Of a stretch of 64,000 bases of DNA, positions 36,992-48,900 are shown piece after piece. This DNA comes from Protonemura montana (Eukaryota; Arthropoda; Insecta; Plecoptera; Nemouridae), in NCBI GenBank assembly GCA_947568835.1, contig OX387602.1, forward strand, positions 17,659,021-17,723,020, given 5' to 3'. Numbering within the stretch: the first letter of the stretch is position 1; each line of letters starts with the position of its first letter. The position numbers were made by a program, and so were the translations under genes. The notes beneath the pieces are model-generated. The model had not been told where the DNA came from, made no database searches, and worked only from the letters and a program-made list of their open reading frames with translations.

Positions 36992-39900
36992 CTGTAAATG
37001 TATCATTAGTCAGGAGTTGGTTGCAAAGTACAAAATTTTCAGAATACACTTTTGGAAATTACTGTTGATACCAAAAGTCAATTTAGTTACATCCAAAATA
37101 TATATATATATATATATATTAAGAAAAATAATAGGTCAAGTACTTAGAAAAGTGTTTCTAGAAAAGAATGTGGTGAGTGTGCACTAAGAAAGTCTTGAAA
37201 CGCACCTGGACTCTTATCATCGGCCAAGTTGAAGAATCTCTTTTTGAACGCCACATCCAGGGTGCGAGTCCTTGCTGTGTTTGCCTTGTGCTTCTCCAGA
37301 TTGTGGATGGTTTTACGTCGCTCGACTTTGTCGGTACTCGAACCTGAGTAGCATTCGTCGTCGTCGACGCCACGCAATCGCTGAAGATCTCTTGCGATTT
37401 GGACAAAGTTTTTGTCGATGATTGCGTCGTTGGTGAGATCTTCGGCCTGTGTGGAAAGTCACACAAATCAGATTTGATATAGTAGAAACCAATCACTTAT
37501 ACTATTGCGATTAAAATACGATTACATAATCCATTGTTTTGGTCAACAGTGAGGCTTATGGCAAATGGCTAAATATGCCAAGTGCCACTCCTATTCACGG
37601 AGTTTTAAATTAAGAAATTTGTTAAAAACATGGTTCAAAAGGCGAAATGTTTTTTTTTTAATAATTCTGCTTGTAAACTAGTTTTTTTTTGGTAAAGTGA
37701 CCCAAGCTGGATTGATTCTTACCTTCTTGGAGCAGTATAGGCTAAGCTCTGTGGAAGCCAGAATGTGGGATAGGGTGCCGAATCGATGGAACAACATGGC
37801 TGTGAACTGGATGATCAGGATCAGCGCGAAGAAGAACACAAACACCAGACCGATCGGCTCGAGGTGGAGGTATTCTTTCGTTATGAGGACCTTGAATGCA
37901 AAGTCAAACAAGAGATTAATTGCAAATCAAAATGTAAGATTTGACTATACTTCACGTGCATGCTAACTAAACTGAACGGGTCTATAAAATAAACTAGCTA
38001 GAGACAGTGACTGATTTTGGCAGCAAACAACTTTACAAGACAATGCCACGTGAGTTTGTACACAAATTCTAGCATATTATACAAAATATACAGTCTTGCT
38101 AATTTTCACAAAATCTAGTCACTCTATCTACAAACTAATTTGTAAAATAGTTCCTTAAAAGATATCACACATTTAGTTTTGTTACTTCCTTTCCCACCAC
38201 CAAATGGACAAATCTCTTCATGGAAAATGGTAGCTATTTCTCTAAGTAAAACCAAAACACAATTTATTGAAAGAAGCTACCAATAAGAAGTACCATTTGG
38301 CATTTTCCATGAAAAAACTTCTCTATTCAGTACACAAAAACCAACATAAAACATGTACATGCAAAGGAAGGAACAAAATTTACAGGTCATAATGTTTTGC
38401 CGAGAACTTTAAACCGGTGGGCGGGCGGGCACTGCGTCATCAATCATCTTTCAGGGTCCGCTGGGGAGAGAATTTTTGGCAATTAACGACGCATTGATGA
38501 TTTGATGCTTGAATGAGTACAATAATTTTGATTCTCTCGATTTTGTCGCTTTCTTTTTTGAGGAACGCTGCACAACATTTTAAAATATTTTATTCTTATG
38601 TATATTTGATTTCTATTATTTTTCTTTTAAGGGTTTAGGTAGGGTATTGAAAATTTTGATATGTAAACTTTGTACAAGTTGAAGGCACATTGATTTTTAT
38701 GAATCTGAGAAATTGACACTTAATTTACGTTATTTTGTTAAATGTACGACAAGAAGCATTTGTCACAGAAGAATGGCAATGTGATCTGACTTGAAAATAG
38801 AGTGCATCTTTTAGAAAATGCTTAGATATTAAATGAAACTGACAGTTAAAAGACCTCTTTCACTTTAGAGTAGTAATAAGTGAAACGTAAGTAATGAAGC
38901 TAGTAAATTGACAACGATTGAAAAAAGAAACAATTAGATATTCAGTTGAAAATTTTTTTTTGAATGATGTGTTAAGTGTGAGTATGTGAAATGAAAATGA
39001 GTTGGTAAAACCTTGTCCACATTAAATACACAAAGGTTCCCCACGAACAGTATCATCGGATCCAGTAGGTGGTTCCGTTCACCCATGCCCCACTCGCTTG
39101 TCGGTGCACCATTCAAGGAGACAGGTGTTTGGGTGACGGCTTTACCTCTGATGTTTCCTCGACGTACGTAATATTGGTCTTGACCCCAAGAGGCCAGTCA
39201 ACATGAAGCATGTCTTTATTCAATTGCAGCAAGAATACGATTAAAACAAACAACGCATTGAACATGAAGAACGCAAACACGGACTTGTTTCGCAGGTCGA
39301 TCAGATCTGCAGCTATGCGAGCCTGAAATAACAAGGGGACAAACACGCGCCCACAAACAAAATTAGAGACATATAAAATAATTTGAGCCAACCGTCGTAG
39401 AAAAGTGGTTGGGAGATTTTTTTTACCAGAAAAAGTTCGAGGTTTGTATAGAACAATAGCAAGGTTTCTCGATACTTATTCGGTAGTGCACCAACAATTT
39501 TTCTTCGATAGTTGGCTCTTGTTCCTTAAAACTACGGGTTTACCTCCTGATTGTCTTCATCAAAGGCAATTAACGTTTTGACTCCCAGGGGCCAAGTAAT
39601 GTAAATTGAATCCTTGTTCATTTGTAGGAGGAACACGACCAATACAAAGAGGGCGTTCAGCATAAAGAAGGCAAACACGGAAGTGTCGCGCAAGTCTTTC
39701 AAGTCAGTTGCAATACGTTTCTAGAAAACACGATTTGTTAGTATGGACAAATGTGTGGATAAATTGTGGATCACTTGTCGGAACCTTGGAACTTTTGGAA
39801 ATGAATAAAAAAATATAGGGAGGATTGGTAGAGAGTTTTGACTGGGAGTGGTTAAAATAGAATTGGGCAAATATTTATGAAATCAATGAAGATGGGTAGA

Positions 39901-42900
39901 TTGAGAGGTGGTGGATAGATTGTCCAGAATTGATTTGTAAAACTGTCACAAAGATCAAAGAAAAAAAAAATAGCTATGCAAGAAAAATTCTTCACATAAT
40001 TAGTACAGAACAGTTCTGGTTCTACTATAGCAAATAGTTGCATTTAAATTAAAACTGAAGAAGCAAAGCAAAATTTTAGCCAAGATAAAAATAAAATAAA
40101 AAACTGACCTTTTCATTTTCATCTTCGTCGATAGGGTACAAATACTTGTCCAGCATATCTTTCCAAAACTGGCATTCGGCACTTCCGATGTAGTCCACTT
40201 CACCTTTCTTCAGGTCACGGTCTTCAATCCAGTATGGGTTGATCAAGTCGTCTCGCTCTTGCTTGGGCTCTGAATTAATCAATCATGGCACAAGTATGAG
40301 AAGGTGTTCCATAACTCTCAAAAGATAATTAACCAAAAAGCTTGCATACCGGAGCGTGAGCTGGATGTTTCATCGTCATCTTCATCATCGTTTTGGTTAT
40401 GGTCTTCCTCCGTTGCTTCCTCGGCCAGGGCGCCAAGGTGGTGGTGGTCACGGCTTCCGGCTGATGTCGTTCGCCTGCGGCTTGTCGTGTGGCCAGCTGG
40501 GTCAACTACTCTGTAAGGGCGAGTTAATGATTAAAAAATCTTGCTTGCTACCAACTATTGTAATTCATTTTGAGAGTGCTTAATTAGGATCAGCATTACA
40601 ATGCCAATTCACAATGACAAACTAAAGAAATACTACTAAACAAATTATAACCAATACTTTACCGATTTCTTGTCACTATAGTATAGTCACTATAGTGAAC
40701 ATATATGTTCACCATTTCTTGTTCATAAAAAAATGAAGAAAAGTGTGCACTTGATCGTAGGGGAAGAATAGTGAGTTGTCTTTAGATTTTTAGCATACCT
40801 TTCGATTGACTCAAGACGCTTGCTAAGTCCATCCAGTGACACTGCGATCCTCAAGAGCTGAGCCTGGTCGTCTTGGGACTTTGGATGCACACACCAAATG
40901 CACTTGAAGAGGCCGGCAAGTGAAAACTCAACGGAACCCTCGTCACTGCCGCCCTTACCCCCATTGTTGCTCTTCAAGAAACCAAGCAGCGACTTCTGCT
41001 TTGCTTGTTTCTTGGCTTCCTCTTCAAGTTTCTTCTCCGCTTGTATCTCCTAAATAGACATTTGGTGGTTAGTAAACGAAGCCACACTGACAAAAATTAA
41101 GGGACAATTCATGAGAAGGTACTTCATTGTGTTGTTGTTATTGTTAGTACTATTTACTTAAATCAATCAAGTTAATACCATGCTCAATAGTCATTAGAAT
41201 ACCAGTCAGTATACATAACTAGAAGAAAAGTTACTTAAATTGTTTTTGTACATCGTGCAGGGACAAGCAATTATTATGTCAAAAGCGTAAATGTACTAAA
41301 GATCATAGCCGAAAAAGCAAAAGTGACCGGACTGCAATAATGTACAAAGTCTGATGTACAAGTTGGAACTAGATTTGATTGATCTTGTTGTTTCTTAGGT
41401 ATACAGAAATTATCTCTTTCTTAGCGTTATTATCAGCTAATCTTATGTTCAGCCTGATCTAGCTATATAACATTTTTCAAGTTACAACAACAAGTATATC
41501 CCTGCACCTGCAAGTATGGTTGTTCAGATAATTTAACTTAAGATTAACTGTATGCTGTTTTGAAGCCAATAATTCCCATCTACCTGTTTTTTTGCTTTCA
41601 ATGGTGATTCTCTGGTTCCCCAAGTAACATTGTCCATGTTAAACACCGCATAGAGAATAAGCAAGAGGTACATGCTGGGAATGGTGACATAGTACACTAT
41701 GCCACTTGGTAGGCACCAGAACTCTTGTGGATGCAGGATTGCGGCAACGATTATCTCGCCCGCAACAAGGAAGAAGAATATCGATGACGGCGCAGCTATA
41801 CCGTCGTCTTTCATTTGTAAAATGATTCCGACTAGCACCGCCATCATCACCAAACCGTAGATTGACGATATAATCTTTGCCGTAGTGAGCTGTAGAGTGA
41901 TTGGGGTTGTTAGTAAGTCATGCACATGCAGTTTGCTTTAGTGGGGGAAACCATGCATGTTAGCTCAAATATGTCATAAACCATTACCAAATATCCCTTC
42001 ACCTCTGAACGGAGACTGCATTGATTCACCAACACCAGTTAAATGACGAACACTAAAATACAACGGTACAATAAATGAGAACAACATTGAAAGATAAAAA
42101 TGAAGAGCTAAAATGAAAGGAGAGAAGCGACGACATGAACACACCTTCTTAGTTTTCTTAACGGCCACTTCACGTGTTCCCCACGACACAACATTAAGAT
42201 TGATGATCGAGTAGAGGATGAGAAGCAAGTACATGGACGGGATTGAAAGAAGGTAGATTAAGCCTGGTACAATGCACCAGAACTCTTGCGGATGGAGGAA
42301 TGCTGCTATCAGGAACGAGCTGGTCAAAGCAATCAAGAAGATGGCAGATGGAGAACCTATTCCATCCTCGCCCAGTTGCAGAGCCGTACCGACGATTACT
42401 GCCATCATCACCATCGCATAGCACGTTGATAAAACTTGTGCTACAAAAAGCTGGACAAGAAATAACATCAGACAAATGAAATAAGCTGTATCAAACATTG
42501 CATACATTGCTGTATCAGGCAAGTGACAGAGTTTCACAGATAACTAAGTATTTAGGTTATTTTTTTGAATCAATGAAAATGACGATATTATAAAAGCAAG
42601 TGTAAGCTAAACGTGCTGGTACATACCTGTATGCTAGACTTGCATGTGAAGCAAACAAGCATGAAGATTCCAATAGGAATGATGTTGTACTCAAAGCTTG
42701 TCCAGTTGTCAATTCGGAAGGCGGCCACGAAAGCTCCCACCAACATAAGGAAAATAGTTCCAGGTCCAAGAATGGTTCCTCCCATCAACATCATCTGGTA
42801 CCCAATGTAAGGCATGGAAATGTTGTCGTTAATCTTGATGGTCTTTTTGTAGTCCATTAGCAGGTCCATGATATTTGCCATGGTGGAAGGCACCCAGCGT

Positions 42901-45900
42901 CGACGTTGGTTGTAGAACTCGTTGAATCCTTCAGGCGCATGTGTGTAGGCATCGGAGGCGGCAGAGTACTCTACTCTGTACCCTCGCTGAAGTAGCAGAG
43001 TGCACAGCCATCGATCCTCGCCTGGAATTGTAAATAAATTCATTCGTAAGAACTGATTTTCAGCCTGGAACCTGGGAATTTTTTTCATGGTTTCCGTTAG
43101 TATCCAGGTACACCGAGGCAAGGTACGCTGATGTTGGGTATGGAGAATTTTCATATTAAATCCACTCGCTAAATTTGTTAAAAGGTACTACGTTTAAGTT
43201 AAAAAGCCCGAAATAATGTAAGTGAACCCTGTTCATTTTGATACTTAATTTCTCTATTTCTATTTCTATTTCTTTTTCTATTTTTTTTTTTCATTTTAAA
43301 TATTTCACCTAACGGTTTGTGAAGGTGTGTCGAAAAAGATGATCACAAGTCCACAATTCTCAAAAAATGTTTTAATCTTGCTGTTAAAATCTTTTTTACC
43401 TTGATCGTACTGCACATAATGCCGAGCCTCATCTGACCGTGTCGTGTATTTCCTCATGACGTTGTCGTCCATCAAAGCCTTCCCTCTGAATAGAGAGAAA
43501 CACCCAGGACTACAGAGAACGCACCCAATCATGTGCTCAGTGGCCTTCTGCAACCAATGGCCAATAGCATACTCGAACATCTGGTACCACACCATGGGAC
43601 CTGAAAATTAAAACACAAAGTAATGAAATATAAATTGAAGTAAACTCTGTTGATGAGACTATATTGATTTTGTTTTTAGGTACTAAAAAAACAGATAGGA
43701 GACCATGTGAATTAAGTCACATTCTTTAATGATGTGCTAGAATATTATTTGGGATTAGCAGGTCAGATGTGGAAATTGGTGCTATGCACTTGTGATTTCC
43801 TCACCTGATCCGATGGGATGGATACGTCCGCAAGCGGCTCCTAGGTTTCGGTTTTTCTTCATCAAATGCACGAGCAAGTGTACGGCCTGTGGCTGGAAGT
43901 CAATGTCTCCGTCCAAAGTCAGGAGAAACGTGTTCTGAGCAATCTCTTCTTTGCGGTCCACAGAGATGGGCAGATCCATGAGCCGATGGCCCAAGAGGTA
44001 GTACATGTACATCACCTGAAGACATGACAAAACAATCTTCTTTAATGGATTCCTAAGCCCAGATTTTGGCAAAACATGTGGACACTGAGAAAGTTTTTTT
44101 AAAGGCTAACTTTGCTTTACGACACTACCTTGAGGAATCGCAGCCTTAGTTTGTGTGTCGAAATTCTAACTTTATATTGCTACTAATCAGATCTTGAGAA
44201 ATAAAATGTTCAGAATTATTTTTAATGAATTTGGGAGAGAATCCACCAAAATGTTCACTGGACAAGCCTTTCAGTTTCAGCAATTAAGTACAAAAAAAGT
44301 CCACATATATCTGATAGGCCTGCTAGGTGTCTGTAGCATGGCAAGACTAAGAAAATTAAATAATATTTGAGCTCTACAAAGAGATTTAAAAATAAACTGC
44401 CAAGACATTGTGTCCCGCTTTTCTGGTTAGCGTACCTGGCTCCAGCGTTTCCTGTGCCTGATCTTGTTCTTGTCTTTGAGATGCGCAATCATCTTTGTTT
44501 TTCCGGGCAGCGTCCAGATGAGGCGTCCTCCATACGGCGTTGGGAGCTTCTTCGGTGGCCGCACTCGGATGTTTGTCTCGTGCACTAATGATGCAGCTTC
44601 ATCCAGTGTCGAAACGAGCAGCTTGACGAAACGGTTCACCATACTGTCATCGTCATTGTCGTCACTGATCTCAAACGCGTCGTCGAAGAAGATATGGGCT
44701 GCGGAGACGGTAAGACATCATTAGAACTGAAGAAAAGTTTTGGGACAATGACCAAAATTTGATGCACGATGGCATTCGATGATATTATTACAGGACTATA
44801 GTGCATCAGGGTTGATTTTCCAATTTCGTTTTGTTACGGTACCTACTGGTGCTAGAGGTAAAAGTGATTTTATGTTAATAAAACTATTATGGTTAGGAAA
44901 GGAGGGGGGCGAACCTTTCTGAAGTTGACATATATTACTTAACGTTGGAACCATTGTCCACGTTAAGATAATGTCCACATTAAAAAAAAAATCAAAACTC
45001 ACTCTCGAACTCGTAGTAATCAGGATCGACAACACGAAGGTACTTCTGTGCTACCCTGCGAGCAGACTGGTCCTCGTCGAGCCGGAGGATGGACTTGAGC
45101 ATCTCCATCATCTCCTCCTTGGTTTCGTGCCACATGGTACAGCAGGCGTAGATGCGTGTGATGTGATCGGACGATTTGATGTTCTTCGGCGAGTTGGTTG
45201 AGGAGGTTGAATGTACTGAGATGCTCTCGTAGTAGTCCTCGGTATACATACCCTCTAGTTCCTGGAAGCAACGGACATGGATTGTCAAAATAAATATTTT
45301 TAAATCTTAGTTTTGCACTAAATCAGAGTCTGCGGTTTACTAGGACCTATGGCAAGAACAGAATGGTTTTCATTTTAAAGGTTAAGTTATCAAGGGAATT
45401 TATCTCGAGTTATTAATTCACAAACTTCTCTTTTGAGTGCTAAAAAATATCTTCAGAGAAAACATTAGCAGAAGTTTTTTTTTTTAGCCCAGAATTTAGT
45501 ATGAATTTTCCACCCCTGCACAGCTCGTGGACTGTAACATCATTCTGTTGTTGCCGCCAATTGCGGCAAGTGAACCACAGCACAGCCATTTGAAACCGAA
45601 TGCCGTGTCCGAAATATGTAAGTATAGGGGCAACGCTAGACACTACTCATATTTCCTTGTGCTTACATAACTACTTACATCCCCTTTTGGTAACATGGCT
45701 AATGGAAATATGCTAGAACAAACATGATCGAAGAAATTTTACCTATATATTTCCCATAGTCTGTGTCTACAATAAATACCTTGAGGCACAGATAGTAAAA
45801 GTAGGTCCACTCAGCAACCAAAGTGAAAATCTACATTAAAGGTATCTGCAGCGTCGGTGATGCCACAGCTTATGTTAAATAATTTAACAAAGAATGACAA

Positions 45901-48900
45901 ATCTGTGTACGCGATTCAATCTTGAAGTGTACACACGTCGCATGTCTGCTGCTTGTGAATTCTCATTTTTCATGGGATTGAATTGAATGAATCGTACACC
46001 AATGGACCGACAAAGCGCGAAGGGTCTGTGTGCCAGAAGGAGATTGCCAGACAATGATCATCACAAGCTTGCCATCATTTAGACCGTCGGGTTACTATGC
46101 TAATGCCCATTGTCTCTTCAAATTATTCAATATAAGTTCTTGCATTATTGACATCAACTTGGACCACAGAGAATCGTACACATTGAACTAGCTTCAAGAG
46201 TTTTGTGCAAGTTTCTTGAGCGAATGATCAGTTTCAATCTCCCTAAAGTTGTTCCACTGTCTTGCACGCTTACCAGCTGCACATTTGTTCGTCTACACTG
46301 CTGGGTAATTGAATCCAAGACTTGTCACGAGCCAGTACCCAAAATCATTACTATTGCCGCTTAAAGGTTTACTGTAAAAATATTCAACAGCCACAAAACC
46401 TATGACTATACGTACCTCTGTCTTGACATCCGCTTCGTCGTTGCGTCGTCGATTCAGCCCCATGGACTGGTCGATCAGGAGGGCGTTGTACATAGGCGCC
46501 ACGAACAGCTTCTCCGTCGTGGCGAGACGCTCTGCCTTTGGCGTCCATATGTGCAACGTGATCCAGGTTTGCGAGAGCAGCCAGAGTAGCCAGACCCACG
46601 CGTGTTGTCGTGATATGAAGTCGGACAGGAAGTAGACGGGGGGCGATTCGAAGAATAGGTAGGGTGGGATGGTGTCGTTGAAGAAGCACGGGTCGCCGTT
46701 GCGAAGACCGCAGGCGGCGATCAGGAGGGAAATGGACACGGGGATGGTCAGGTTCACAGGGAAAGCGTAGCTGAAGCCTTGGATCAAGATCTTGCACGCG
46801 AATTTACCTGGGGAAAGCAACATAAAGGGTTGGAGTTGCAGTTGACTTTTGCATTTAGGTGCATTGCAGACGAAATCATGAAGTAAAAAATGCAAGTTGT
46901 TGTATCTCTTTGTTTAAATTATGTAAGTGGAAACGAGTAAGGAATAAATCGAGAGAGGTCATAAATGTTCTAGTATGGACCACCAGTCTTATAGTGGAAA
47001 TCTAAAATGCACACATTCCCTTGATCCAAAAGGAATCTCTGCAATGCCGAGAAAAATTCAAATTTAACTATGAACAATGCGGAACTATATGCAACTATGT
47101 AATATCATAACTATGGAGATGATGAAGTGGTGTTTTTTGTCTACGTCAACTGTTCTTACTTACCGAAGATGTAGCAGAGGTACGCGGAGAGCACCTGGAT
47201 GATTAGGACGTAGATCGGCGAGTTGTAAGACGCTGGTTCGGTCGGGAAGTCTCCAGTGGGCGTAATGTCGGCGAAATCGGGAAGATTTAGACCAGTCGCT
47301 TCGGGTTTGATCTGGAACAATACGCGGATTGTATAAAACAACTTATTCGTTTAAATACAGGGGAAAATATGTCTCTGTCTCTCAAAAGTTGACTCCACTA
47401 TGCCATTTGTGAAGAAATTAAATTAATTTCTGAACTCAACAAAAATAATTGGGAAATTATTAATGACCCTACACATGTAAAGTAGCCCATGTCATGGAAA
47501 TTGATTTTCGTAAACAAGGGTAGTAGCCATGGGAACGGGGTACAGACTTGAATATTTCTAGCTACTTATTGATTAGCTGAACACTATCAAAGAAGCAGTG
47601 TTAAAGTTACTCGTGCATCGAAACAGGTGAGTGCAGTTTGACAGCTAGCTAATTTAAAACTTCTAAACGCCTCTTCTCAATGAATGAAACAAACGTGAGT
47701 GGAAGAAGACAATGTTTGTTAACATGGCGTAAATACGGTGTCTTTAACTTATCTCATAAACGAATGCAGTGTTAGCAGCGTCATGGCTGACTTAAAGAAA
47801 GTTCGGAGAGGAGGGAAAAGGCACAAGCACGATGATAACACGCTTGTGGCTCAGCAGAAGAAAGATCCGGGGATCCAGATCGAGGGAGTTACAAGGGTAA
47901 CACTTCAAACAATCACGCAGAAAATCTTGAACTGCGTTATTGGCGAGCACGTCACGTCAGAGGTGCCGTGGAAATTCGTATCGAAAGAAACCGTGGAAGA
48001 TAACATCGACTTGCATGACGAAAGCTCGGACTTTCTGCCTATCAAGGACCTTATAAAGGAGTTCCAAGGGGACAAAATTCTTGTGGGGTACAACGCTCAT
48101 TCAGACGAAGAAAATGAGTTCTACGTTTGCGTTACCAAGGACGCAGAGGAGGCGGTGCTGGCGATACTGGAGCAAGTCAGAGAGGCACAGGAGCAGAAGA
48201 TTAGAAATGCAATACACAAGCAGGTGAAACATTGGGACTCGCTGGGCAGCGAAGTGGAGGTTGACGAGAATATCATTAAAGATACGCGACCGCTGAAGAT
48301 CATCGAAGCTGTGACGACGATCGGACAAATCCGCGACCCAACCATGTTCGGCGACCGTAATGCGGACGAGGGTTACAACACGTATGTGGAGTTTGGCCCG
48401 CCGAGGTTCGAGATCAACGTGGTGAATAAAAGACGGGTCCACGTTGGTGTCCAGGTCACCCCCTCTACGGTGGAGAACGAGGCTCAGACTGTCCCAGGTC
48501 TGCCTATCAACGCCTGTACGCAGTATGAGTTCTCAGTTGATATTGGCAAGCAACTCGACAACAAGGACGTCGTTACAAAGCTGGGAGAGTTTCTGGAAAC
48601 AAATACGGATGGCGTTTGCCAGGAACTAGTATTTAACGAGACGTTCGATTTGCACAAGCGTGACTATGAGCAGTTGATAGCCGATGAAAAGGACACCAAA
48701 CCACCTCAAAAAATTCACTTTGACGAATATCAGTCGTTCACCGACGTGAAGAACGCGAAGGGGAAGTTCATTTCGTGTTGTTGTTGGCACCCGATGTGGA
48801 CAGGGATTGTGGCGGTTGGGTACGCTCGAAATACGAAAAACAACGAGGCAATCGATGACCCGTACTTTGATTCGGTGCGCGATGACATTTTCGATCAAAA

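Noticed and set aside
38400-38480. Possible extra CHS1 exon on the minus strand after an acceptor-like TCTCCCCAG
   Set aside because: In the required phase it reaches a stop codon after six codons, and exon 18 joins exon 19 cleanly without it.
46384-46797. 137-codon frame on the minus strand over CHS1 exon 6, and similar long frames over exon 11 and across DNAI3
   Set aside because: Shadow frames of well-supported exons. Their length follows from the codon composition of the real frame.
47738-47782. Upstream extension of DNAI3 by 15 codons
   Set aside because: The frame is open but begins at GTG. The first ATG, at 47783, has good context and begins a lysine-rich start typical of the family.
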